This document shows, piece by piece, positions 1 through 6,153 of a stretch of DNA of 6,633 nucleotides; the stretch's first letter is position 1; every line of letters starts with the position of its first letter. This DNA comes from Deltaproteobacteria bacterium. Its GTDB lineage: Bacteria; Desulfobacterota; Binatia; Bin18. The notes beneath the pieces are model-generated. The model was not told where the DNA came from. It saw only the letters and a program-made list of their open reading frames with translations, and made no database searches. The stretch spans positions 1 through 6,633 of the forward strand of contig JACQEL010000753.1 in NCBI GenBank assembly GCA_016200595.1, read 5' to 3'. The position numbers and the translations under genes are program-made.

Positions 1-851
1 TGCCCCATCTTTTCAAAATGCCCGTCCATGCGGTCAAGCCAGTGGCCGATCCAGCCGATGCCAGCCTCCAGGAACGCGACTTTTAGTTGAGGGAACTTGC
101 TCAGCACCCCGCCGCAGACGACATCCAGACACGCGCCCTGCATCTCCCACGGATGACACACCATGTGAAAGAAGAACGGATCTTTGTAACGTTCTTGTCC
201 CAAGGTCGGCATCTTGGTGCCGAAGCTGCCATGGACCGCAACAGGAATGTTCAATTCCTGAGCCTCACGCCAGAGCACGTCATAGGCTGGGTCGTTCAAG
301 CGCCGCCCGTTGAACGGATTGGGGCGGACAAACACCGCGCGCATGCCCAGATCTTTGACTACCCGGCGCATTTCTTTCACCGCTTCATCGACGTCTTGCA
401 GGGGTAACGGCGCAACGCCAAAGAAGCGGTTGGCATAGGGTTTGCAAAAGTCAGCCATCCAGTTGCTGTAGGCGCGGCAGGCCGCGGCTGCCAGTTGGGG
501 ATCTTCAAGGTCGCCGTAGATCAGCCATAAACTGGGGTAAAAGAACGCGACCTCGATCCCTTCTAAATCCATGTCTTTGACACGGATGTGCGGATCATAG
601 CCACCAGGGGTGATTTCGTCCCAGGACATCGTGCGAGCTTTGTGGGGATCAGACAGACCTCCGGGAGTACACGCGGCAGCGATAGCCATGTTACGATCCC
701 CGCGGATCTCGCCGTTGATCCTCATTTTATCGATCCCATCAGTGTCGCGCACTATCTGGATCACTCGGTCACGGTAAGCGGGTTCGGTGTATTCTTCCCA
801 CACGCTACGCGGTTCGAGAATGTGTCCATCAGCATCAACTATGGTCGCCAT
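1..851 (-). CDS. Amidohydrolase-2 family protein, 3' end outside window
   Basis: This is the first 283 residues of a TIM-barrel metal-dependent hydrolase of the amidohydrolase-2 family (ACMSD/resorcylate decarboxylase-like); related proteins are usually 350-400 residues, so about a quarter is missing beyond position 1. The N-terminus reads MATIVDADGHILEP. The usual HxH metal motif is here D8-x-H10, reminiscent of the ExH of gamma-resorcylate decarboxylase. VAVHG (H207) and FFHMVCHPWE (H229, H233) follow, then the family-typical FLEAGIGWIGHWLDRMD (residues 260-276). The start is set by a strong ribosome site, AAGGAGGA (864-857), five bases before the ATG. No signal peptide or membrane segment is visible, so it is probably cytoplasmic. 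It lies 73 bases after a lipoprotein gene on the same strand and may share its transcript. Hydrolysis or decarboxylation of a small organic acid is possible; the substrate cannot be read from sequence. Confidence 0.9.
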   Translation of the reverse strand, partial: MATIVDADGHILEPRSVWEEYTEPAYRDRVIQIVRDTDGIDKMRINGEIRGDRNMAIAAACTPGGLSDPHKARTMSWDEITPGGYDPHIRVKDMDLEGIEVAFFYPSLWLIYGDLEDPQLAAAACRAYSNWMADFCKPYANRFFGVAPLPLQDVDEAVKEMRRVVKDLGMRAVFVRPNPFNGRRLNDPAYDVLWREAQELNIPVAVHGSFGTKMPTLGQERYKDPFFFHMVCHPWEMQGACLDVVCGGVLSKFPQLKVAFLEAGIGWIGHWLDRMDGHFEKMG

Positions 852-898
852 ACAAGTCCTCCTTATCGTCTGTTTACGGTTTTGTAGCTCGCTTTTTT

Positions 899-928
899 CC
901 TCTAAGCGCGCCGGCACGAATTTGTCAA
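899..928 (-). promoter_or_regulatory. Possible internal promoter for the amidohydrolase gene
   Basis: On the minus strand a perfect TTGACA (928-923) overlaps the stop codon of the lipoprotein gene. The best -10 candidate 18 bases later is TAGAGG (904-899), a poor match. The predicted transcript would start about 40 bases before the amidohydrolase ATG. The strong -35 box makes it worth noting, but the weak -10 means the gene may simply be read through from upstream. Confidence 0.28.
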
Positions 929-1404
929 CCGGAAATTTGCGGCGGCAGCACCCGCACCTCATTGCTGATCCGTTCGTAGTGCGCAGTCTTGGTTCCTGGC
1001 TCTTCCTGCATGCCTTTGAGAGAAACGATGCAACACCTCTCTTTATCGTTCAAATCCTGCCAATCCAACCCGGCCTCTTTGGGGATTTGCAGGGTGACTC
1101 CTACCGTGCCAATGGACACGATGAATGGTTCTAAGGTGCCCGCCAATTTCACCTTGGGTTCAAGAGGAAAGACCAGCACCTCTTTATAGGGTAGGGGTAG
1201 TCGTACCCCCATTTCCAGGTCGTAGTCGAGCGAGACCTTGAGCGTTTGCTCGTCGGTGCGCCAGAGTTTGACGTTGGAGATCTTCACCAAAGCTTTGCTC
1301 GGCTCGGGTTTGGACGAGCAGGCGGAAACAGACAAAGAGAGAAGACAGAGAAGAAGAGCAGGAACGATTCCGCCTGAAGATTGGTGAACTATCCTGTCCC
1401 CCAT
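925..1404 (-). CDS. Small predicted lipoprotein of unknown function
   Basis: A 159-residue protein that I do not recognise. It begins MGDRIVHQ, has a hydrophobic stretch (about residues 13-27, VPALLLCLLSLSV) and then VSAC with cysteine 29, a lipobox. Export and lipid attachment leaving about 131 mature residues is the likely fate. The mature part alternates hydrophobic and charged residues (VKISNVKLW, LKVSLDYDLEM, EVLVFPLEPKVKLAG), suggesting a small beta-sandwich, and has two adjacent cysteines (ERCCIV). An LEA14/WHy-like fold is conceivable but only a guess. The reading frame is open further upstream to 1491, but that extension would overlap the preceding gene, lacks signal-peptide character and would place the hydrophobic segment too far inside. 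The ATG at 1404 lies one base after the preceding TGA (TGAGATG), pointing to translational coupling with the acetamidase-like gene. Confidence 0.78.
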   Translation of the reverse strand: MGDRIVHQSSGGIVPALLLCLLSLSVSACSSKPEPSKALVKISNVKLWRTDEQTLKVSLDYDLEMGVRLPLPYKEVLVFPLEPKVKLAGTLEPFIVSIGTVGVTLQIPKEAGLDWQDLNDKERCCIVSLKGMQEEPGTKTAHYERISNEVRVLPPQISG

Positions 1405-1405
1405 C

Positions 1406-2272
1406 TCACATCCCCACAATTTCCCGTGCCATCGCCGCGCGTACATGACACGGTTTGCCGCCCATCTCCGAGATGCGGAGATCTGCGGCAATACTCACTA
1501 ACATTGCCGCCTCAGTAATATCGGCGCCAGTCCGCTCCATGAGCAAATGGGCGAGGTCATCTAAAGCGACCCGGACTGCGGCTTCAACGGTCTCTCCTTC
1601 CCCCATAGTCAGGACTTCTTTCTGGGTCACTACCAAAGGCTGACTCAATTGTAGTTCGCCAGCGAGCCGACACCGCAGGGTAACCTCGGCGGCGATTTCA
1701 ACTGCTGAACCGGCAATCTCACCGTCTCCCATCTTGGCATGGACGTCTTCGATCGTCAGCAAGCCGCCTTCGACAAACACCGGCAAGTATATGGTCGAGC
1801 CGGGCCCGAGCTGGCCGTTGCTGAGCTGACCACCAAAAGCTCCTCCAGCGTTGCTGGGGCGTGGGCCATCGGCTGGCGCCAGACCAATCTTGCTGATATT
1901 GGGGGCAAACGGCAGCGTGATTTTATCACTGTAGCGGACCTGATTACCCTCTATCGGTACGATCTTCTTGCGAAACTGTACCTGGTCCTTGAACGCTCCA
2001 AAGCCAGGGATGGCAAGGACGTAACCGAACCCTTGGCTCGGGCGTACATCGAGAATGTCTACCGCGAGTACCTGGCCAGGCTGCGCGCCTTCGACAAAGA
2101 CCGGGCCGGTCATGACCGTGAGCTGCTCCATCGGCCAGCTCTTGCCGTCGTTCCAGTCACGGAAGCGATCGTTGGTTTCCATGACGAACACCTCTCCTGG
2201 CCGCACGCGTGCGGCTGGAGGATGGGTGGCGTCGAAGGTGCGGACAACCTGGTCTTTCGTGACTTTTTGCAT
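1406..2272 (-). CDS. Acetamidase/formamidase family protein
   Basis: A complete 288-residue member of the FmdA/AmdA family, whose characterised members hydrolyse formamide or acetamide to ammonia and the acid. Recognisable parts are the N-terminal VRPGEVFVMETND (residues 23-35), TGPVFVEGAQPGQVLAVDI (55-73), the glycine-rich GGAFGGQLSNGQLGPGS (143-159), and the family signature DVHAKMGDGEIAGSAVE (176-192). LVSIAADLRIS (258-268) near the C-terminus also fits. The length matches the short branch of the family rather than the roughly 400-residue formamidases. The common GGN of the glycine-rich segment is GGQ here, so the exact amide substrate is open. No signal peptide is present, so it is predicted to be cytoplasmic. 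The start is supported by AAGGAGG seven bases before the ATG. It is the first gene of a likely three-gene minus-strand operon with a lipoprotein and an amidohydrolase. Confidence 0.9.
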   Translation of the reverse strand: MQKVTKDQVVRTFDATHPPAARVRPGEVFVMETNDRFRDWNDGKSWPMEQLTVMTGPVFVEGAQPGQVLAVDILDVRPSQGFGYVLAIPGFGAFKDQVQFRKKIVPIEGNQVRYSDKITLPFAPNISKIGLAPADGPRPSNAGGAFGGQLSNGQLGPGSTIYLPVFVEGGLLTIEDVHAKMGDGEIAGSAVEIAAEVTLRCRLAGELQLSQPLVVTQKEVLTMGEGETVEAAVRVALDDLAHLLMERTGADITEAAMLVSIAADLRISEMGGKPCHVRAAMAREIVGM

Positions 2273-2316
2273 AGAGTGCCTCCTTGTTCTCCCAGTTTCC
2301 GTAAAAGACGTAGACT

Positions 2317-2363
2317 GTCGAAGTGATTACAACATCTCGCTCGAGTGTGTAAATCACTTCGAC
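2317..2363. repeat. 12-bp perfect inverted repeat upstream of the acetamidase gene
   Basis: GTCGAAGTGATT (2317-2328) is repeated as its exact reverse complement at 2352-2363, with 23 bases between. Within the spacer, CTCG and CGAG (2336-2339, 2342-2345) extend the dyad roughly. The arm nearest the gene ends 44 bases before the ATG at 2272. A weak promoter-like pair on the minus strand (TTTCCA 2405-2400, 18 bases, TATTCT 2381-2376) would start transcription just before the repeat, which would suit a repressor operator or a leader hairpin. No T-run follows directly, so it is not a clear terminator. The symmetry is certain; the regulatory role is inference. Confidence 0.6.
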
Positions 2364-2530
2364 CGGTTTATGCTTAGAATATTTCTCGTGGCGCCTTTAT
2401 GGAAAAACAGAAATTTTAGCCTTTCCTAAACAGCCATACTTTGCTGGGATGAAGACTCCCGAGTGAATAACACCTTTAGACTTTATCTGAAATAACGAGC
2501 TTGCCCAGGTCACATCTCTTGAGCCTCTTC
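2364..2530. other. Intergenic stretch without a gene
   Basis: This part of the 495-base gap between the acetamidase-like and TPR genes is richer in A and T than its surroundings and carries no open frame with coding character on either strand. The only signal is the weak minus-strand promoter-like pair mentioned with the inverted repeat at 2317-2363. The GC-rich inverted elements begin immediately after it, and a further 36 plain bases (2732-2767) separate those from the TPR gene. Confidence 0.6.
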
Positions 2531-2616
2531 GCCCCGGAGGGGCGACGGACTGTAGCCCAGGGCGTCAGCCCTGGGACACCAGCCCCCCACGAGTCTCCTC
2601 CCAGCCCCGGAGGGGC
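2531..2616 (+). repeat. 86-base palindrome-bounded element, copy 1
   Basis: The unit begins and ends with the near-palindrome GCCCCGGAGGGGC (2531-2543, 2604-2616), each able to form a GCCCC/GGGGC stem. Between them is a hairpin, CCCAGGGC-GTCA-GCCCTGGG (2556-2575). A second unit of identical length and internal spacing lies on the opposite strand at 2646-2731. The structure resembles REP/BIME-type intergenic elements. In many REP systems a RAYT transposase gene exists elsewhere in the genome, but none is in this window. Weak open frames crossing it on the minus strand are products of its GC richness. Confidence 0.75.
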
Positions 2617-2645
2617 GTGAGAAGACGACCGGCTTGAGGTCTTCC

Positions 2646-2731
2646 GCCCCTCCGGGGCTCCGGGCGCCGTGTGGTCCTGCTCCTGCCCCACGGCTGGCGC
2701 CGTGGGCTATCTCCTCACGCCCCTCCGGGGC
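2646..2731 (-). repeat. 86-base palindrome-bounded element, copy 2, inverted
   Basis: Read on the minus strand from 2731, the unit has the order of copy 1: GCCCCGGAGGGGC, 12 bases ending in TAG, a hairpin CCCACGGC-GCCA-GCCGTGGG (2706-2687), 28 bases, and GCCCCGGAGGGGC (2658-2646). Every offset equals that of copy 1. The stem differs from copy 1 by one base in each arm, and the two changes compensate (G:C becomes C:G). The two copies are separated by 29 bases, making a 201-base imperfect palindrome centred near 2631. The outer end lies 36 bases past the TPR gene stop, so transcripts from 2768 would run into the fold. It could slow or end transcription, but no U-run follows. Confidence 0.75.
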
Positions 2732-2767
2732 TTTATAGGGTGTGTGGATCAATTCGGATTTCCATCT

Positions 2768-4378
2768 TTACGCCAATTGGTCAAGCAGCTTCTTAGCTTC
2801 TTGTAGATCCACTGTGTCAAATCCTTCGGTGAACCAATTGTAGATGTCCGCGAGCGTCTGTCGCGCCGCGGCTCTCTTGCCCTGCTGTTGCCATAAGCGA
2901 GCGAGGCTCATTATTGCTCGCAACTCCAGTGACTTCGCACTCTGGTGGCGAGCAATGTCGATGGCCTTGAGGAAACACGCTTCGGCCTCCGCCTCCGCTG
3001 GGGTGCTGGGTGTTGGGTGCTGGGTGTTAGAGTTTTCGGACGCCGGACCTCGGACGCCGGACTGTAAGACTAATTTTCCCTTGAGCCGATAGAGCTCTGC
3101 CTCCCAGAAACGTTCCCCAGTTTTGCTCACCAGATCCAGCGCCTCGGCCAGGACAGTAAGCCCCTCTTCGGTTTGTCCCACCTTCTCACATGCCTCGACC
3201 AACAAGGCAAGAAAATGGGGCCGTGTACCTTCGGTCCCCGTGGCTCGCAAAGCACCTAGACCCTGGCGTAGATGGACAATCCCTTCTTCTGCCCGGCCCT
3301 GCTCGGCGAGCGCCCAACCCTGCAGGGCAGACCCCCATCCCAACCAGAGCAGAAACCCCTGGTCATGCGAGAGCGTAAGCAAGGCCTCTGCTCGCTCTCG
3401 GGTCAATTGCCCCTCTCGGCGGAACTGATGGAGTATAGCAGCAAAGCCTAGGGCAAAAACCAGATTGAAGGGCGACCTTAGTTCCTGAGCCAGAGTGAGC
3501 GCCTCACGGATTCTCTGCAAGGCCTGTGCTGGATACCCTAACCACCACAGGGTCACAGCTAGGCGATCTCTGCACACAACCCCCAGTTCCTCTCCTCCCA
3601 TCAGAAAGGCCAGAGAGTGGTGGCGCTGAGGATCATAGAGTGCAAGACTCTGCTCAAGGTGGTCGCGGGCGCGGACAAACTCACCCAGGGTGAACAGGGC
3701 GCCTCCGAGCGCATCATGTGCTACTATCAACAAGGCTGGGTCGCGGACACGCTGCGCTAAGGTGAAGAGCTGCTCAGCCAGTTCGTACGCTGTCTTGGGC
3801 GCTGCTCGCACCAAGTAAAATGCCCAGAGTCCCCAGAGGACAGGGAAGAGCTGAGGGGTTTCCCCCACTTGTTGACAGAGCTGACGCGCCCTGGTGTAGA
3901 CGCTTTCTACCTCGGGGGCTGCCCAGCCTTTGGTGGCGGTGAGCACAGTGCCTAGGGCGATTTGTAGGATGAGCTCTTGTTGGATGCGCTCAGGGGTTTC
4001 CGTCAGGGTTTTGAGCAAATCTAAGGCGGGAGTGAGATGATTAATGGCCTCGGCATAAGCCGAGCGCTGCACGGCCTGTTGTCCAGCCAGCTGGAGATAG
4101 TCGACTGCCTTTTGCGTGTTGCCACTGCGAGTGTAATGATGGGCTAACTCGCTGTAATACTCCTCAAGCTGACTGTGATAGACTTCTTCGATCGCTTGTG
4201 CGACTTGTTCGTGCAGCGATTTTCGCCGTTCGACCAGCAGTGAGTTGTACGCCACTTCCTGCGTCAGTGCGTGCTTAAAGATGTACTCCACTTCGGGAAA
4301 GGCCGGTTGCTCGTAGAGGAATTCTGCGGCGTGCAGATGGGCAAGCTGACGTTGCAAGTCCGACTCAGATGTGTGCAC
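2768..4378 (-). CDS. TPR-like C-terminal part of a split cyclase/ATPase signalling protein
   Basis: A 536-residue helical-repeat protein matching the C-terminal part of large class III cyclase-AAA-TPR proteins. The start (ESDLQRQLAHLHAAEFLYEQ, then EVEYIFKHALTQEVAYNSLL, residues 30-48) is the region that normally follows the ATPase winged-helix segment. TPR-like helices fill residues about 70-510, and the end NWFTEGFDTVDLQEAKKLLDQL is the usual C-terminus of this family. The annotated start is GTG at 4378 with no convincing ribosome site. The frame is open back to 4411 and reads FSLLKQVV just before the GTG, which also looks like family sequence. It is therefore best seen as the 3' part of the gene at 4395-6053, cut off by a deletion and frameshift, rather than an independent gene. 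Residues about 441-461 come from inserted heptanucleotide repeats. It would be expected to act as a protein-interaction or sensing scaffold, if it is made. Confidence 0.8.
   Translation of the reverse strand: MHTSESDLQRQLAHLHAAEFLYEQPAFPEVEYIFKHALTQEVAYNSLLVERRKSLHEQVAQAIEEVYHSQLEEYYSELAHHYTRSGNTQKAVDYLQLAGQQAVQRSAYAEAINHLTPALDLLKTLTETPERIQQELILQIALGTVLTATKGWAAPEVESVYTRARQLCQQVGETPQLFPVLWGLWAFYLVRAAPKTAYELAEQLFTLAQRVRDPALLIVAHDALGGALFTLGEFVRARDHLEQSLALYDPQRHHSLAFLMGGEELGVVCRDRLAVTLWWLGYPAQALQRIREALTLAQELRSPFNLVFALGFAAILHQFRREGQLTRERAEALLTLSHDQGFLLWLGWGSALQGWALAEQGRAEEGIVHLRQGLGALRATGTEGTRPHFLALLVEACEKVGQTEEGLTVLAEALDLVSKTGERFWEAELYRLKGKLVLQSGVRGPASENSNTQHPTPSTPAEAEAEACFLKAIDIARHQSAKSLELRAIMSLARLWQQQGKRAAARQTLADIYNWFTEGFDTVDLQEAKKLLDQLA
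3001..3064. repeat. Heptanucleotide tandem repeats inside the TPR coding region
   Basis: Two heptamer arrays lie side by side. At 3001-3028 GGGTGCT and GGGTGTT alternate, giving two perfect 14-base copies. At 3037-3064 CGGACGC, CGGACCT, CGGACGC, CGGACTG follow. On the coding strand they encode the low-complexity segment GVRGPASENSNTQHPTPST (residues 441-459), inserted in a linker between helices without breaking the frame. They resemble the short tandemly repeated heptamers (STRR) described in cyanobacteria. Confidence 0.8.
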
Positions 4379-4394
4379 GACTTGCTTCAGGAGG

Positions 4395-6053
4395 CTAAAC
4401 GAAATGTTCGATCAAGGCGTGGAGCAGTTCTTCAGTAAAAAACGGATTCCCAGCGGTCTTTTCGACAATGAGCTGTTTGATCGGCTGCATCTCCGGCTCG
4501 TCACCGACTAAAGTTCGGAGGAGTTCCTCTACTTCAGCAGGACCTAGTGGAGCCAGTAACAGTTGGGTGTAGTCGGATTTGCTCTGCCAGCTATGCTGGT
4601 ATTCCGGGCGATAGTTGACCAGTAAGAGCAGAGGAGCCGTCCCCATACTCTCACTGAGGAAGACCAGGAATGCTTGGGATTCACTGTCGAGCCAATGGAG
4701 ATCTTCACAGATAAGGATCACCGGCTGGTTCTGGCTCTCTCGGACCAGGAGCCGTTTGAGCGCCTCGAACGTCCGCCGCCGCCGGATCTGCGGGTCCATC
4801 TGCTGGAGCGACGAGGCTGGGTCTTCGATATTCAACAGAGTAAAGAGATACGGTAATGTGTCTTCCAGGGTTCGATCTAGCCCCAGCACTTTGCCAATGA
4901 CTTTCTCCCGCCGGGCTCGCTCGTCATCGTGCGGCTGAATCTGAAAGTAAGTCTTGAGCAACTCAAGGAGCGGCAAATACGGCGAAGCTTTGTCGTGCGA
5001 AACCGAAAACGTCTCTAACACCAAACACCCACGCTGAAAGCGCTGCTTGAACTCGTAAAATAGGCGCGATTTCCCCACGCCGGGCTCACCGCGGACACCG
5101 ACGATTTGTCCTTGGCCAGTCTTCGCCAGTTCTAAGGCGTGTTCTATAGCTTCAAGCTCACGCTGGCGACCAACAAAGCGCACAAGTCCACGGCCGGCGG
5201 CGATTTGTAGCCGCGTGCGCAGCGGTCCCACGCTCAGGACTTGATACAGGGAGACTGGTGCGCTGACCCCTTTGATCTGCGCCGGGCCAAGCTCGGCAAA
5301 CTGAAAGTATCCTTCGGTGAGTTTATAGGTCTGTTCGCTGACCACAATCGCACCGCCGGTGGCAAGGCTTTCCAGGCGAGCTGCCAAGCTGGTAGAGTGA
5401 CCAATCGGGACGTAGTCCGCGTGGCGCTCGTCCTTCTGGATCGAGCGGACGACTACTTCCCCAGTGTTGACGCCGACACGAATTTCGATCGGGGGTTTCC
5501 CCTCGCGCCGCAGCCGTTCGGCGTAGCGGCGGCTTTCCTCCTGCATGCGTAGCGCCGCATAGAGCGCACGTTGGGGATGGTCTTCGTGGGCGATCGGAGC
5601 CCCGAACAGGGCAAAGATGCCATCGCCCGTCGATTGTGCGACGTAGCCGTCATAGTGATGGACAGCCTCTATCATGAGCTGCAAGGCAGGATCGATAAGG
5701 TGACGAGCCTCTTCAGGATCGAGTCCTTCGATCAGGTTCATTGACCCTTTGATGTCGGCGAAGAGGGCAGTGATCGTTTTGCGCTCGCCGTCAACGGGTC
5801 TAGCGTCTGCTCTTTGGGTGCTGGGGGTTAGGTGCTGGGTACTAGGAGTCAGAGGTTGGGAACTGGCAACTGACAACTGTGCACTGGCAACAGGCTGGGG
5901 TTGAGTGGTGAGGGGAGAGCCGCACTCATTACAGAATTGACTCCCAGGCGGATTAGCATACCCACATTGGGGGCACGCCTCCTCCAGCTTAGCTCCACAG
6001 GCATTACAGAACTTCGCTCCCTGAGGGTTTTCTCTTTGACATTGAGAGCACAT
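4395..6053 (-). CDS. Zinc ribbon-class III cyclase-AAA ATPase protein, truncated
   Basis: A 552-residue N-terminal part of a signalling ATPase. Two zinc ribbons come first (CSQC/CNAC, residues 2-19; CPQC/CNEC, 27-44). A repeat-rich linker (about 55-85) leads to a class III adenylate/guanylate cyclase-like domain (about 90-275) with both metal aspartates, FADIKGS (D100) and GDGIFALFG (D144). The transition-state asparagine appears replaced in GHSTSLAARLES (S222), while R226 remains, so catalysis may be weak or absent. An AAA/STAND-type ATPase follows with Walker A GEPGVGKS (322-329) and Walker B VILICEDLHWLD (445-456). The frame ends at NPFFTEELLHALIEHFV, well before the normal end of the ATPase module. 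The start is supported by AGAGGA (6066-6061) seven bases before the ATG. It probably acts in the cytoplasm. The gene is transcribed away from the DUF433 gene; its missing part continues at 4378-2768. Confidence 0.87.
   Translation of the reverse strand: MCSQCQRENPQGAKFCNACGAKLEEACPQCGYANPPGSQFCNECGSPLTTQPQPVASAQLSVASSQPLTPSTQHLTPSTQRADARPVDGERKTITALFADIKGSMNLIEGLDPEEARHLIDPALQLMIEAVHHYDGYVAQSTGDGIFALFGAPIAHEDHPQRALYAALRMQEESRRYAERLRREGKPPIEIRVGVNTGEVVVRSIQKDERHADYVPIGHSTSLAARLESLATGGAIVVSEQTYKLTEGYFQFAELGPAQIKGVSAPVSLYQVLSVGPLRTRLQIAAGRGLVRFVGRQRELEAIEHALELAKTGQGQIVGVRGEPGVGKSRLFYEFKQRFQRGCLVLETFSVSHDKASPYLPLLELLKTYFQIQPHDDERARREKVIGKVLGLDRTLEDTLPYLFTLLNIEDPASSLQQMDPQIRRRRTFEALKRLLVRESQNQPVILICEDLHWLDSESQAFLVFLSESMGTAPLLLLVNYRPEYQHSWQSKSDYTQLLLAPLGPAEVEELLRTLVGDEPEMQPIKQLIVEKTAGNPFFTEELLHALIEHFV
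5816..5892. repeat. Degenerate heptamer array in the zinc ribbon-cyclase linker
   Basis: Eleven consecutive seven-base units can be phased from 5816: GGGTGCT, GGGGGTT, AGGTGCT, GGGTACT, then diverging units, then GGGAACT, GGCAACT, GACAACT, GTGCACT. The first units are the family found at 3001-3028. On the coding strand they give a seven-residue periodicity (QLSVASS, QPLTPST, QHLTPST). They sit between the second zinc ribbon and the cyclase domain, where an insertion would be tolerated. Confidence 0.7.
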
Positions 6054-6096
6054 CGTTTTTTCCTCTTCTGGCCCGGTTCTCAGGTTATTTCCTGCG

Positions 6097-6125
6097 TTGA
6101 TCTCTTTCAGTCATCCCCCTACAAT
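6097..6125 (+). promoter_or_regulatory. Sigma-70-type promoter of the DUF433/DUF5615 pair
   Basis: TTGATC (6097-6102) and TACAAT (6120-6125) are separated by exactly 17 bases. Transcription would begin near 6132, giving a leader of about 22 bases that still contains the AGGAG ribosome site (6143-6147). It lies in the 100-base divergent gap shared with the cyclase gene, whose own promoter I could not identify. Confidence 0.6.
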
Positions 6126-6153
6126 GAAAAAATATTTGCCCCAGGAGATCGCT

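Noticed and set aside
787..1189. Plus-strand open frames over the lipoprotein gene and its flank
   Set aside because: They are antisense to the lipoprotein and amidohydrolase genes and have no ribosome site or recognisable motif.
1405..1491. A longer N-terminus for the lipoprotein starting at 1491
   Set aside because: It would overlap the acetamidase coding region by 86 bases and bury the signal peptide behind 29 extra residues; the ATG at 1404 fits the lipobox spacing.
1739..2326. A 195-codon open frame on the plus strand
   Set aside because: It lies antisense to the acetamidase-like gene, whose family motifs are clear, and its own translation resembles nothing known.
2556..2575. The hairpin CCCAGGGC-GTCA-GCCCTGGG as a Rho-independent terminator
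   Set aside because: No T-run follows on either strand, and the hairpin recurs as part of the 86-base element.
2476..2752. Two overlapping minus-strand open frames of 71 and 80 codons
   Set aside because: They run through the palindromic GC-rich elements, and their peptides (rich in G, A, P, R) simply reflect the repeats.
4395..4411. Programmed ribosomal frameshift joining the two cyclase parts
   Set aside because: There is no convincing slippery heptamer, and a shift could not restore the roughly 55 family residues that seem to be missing.
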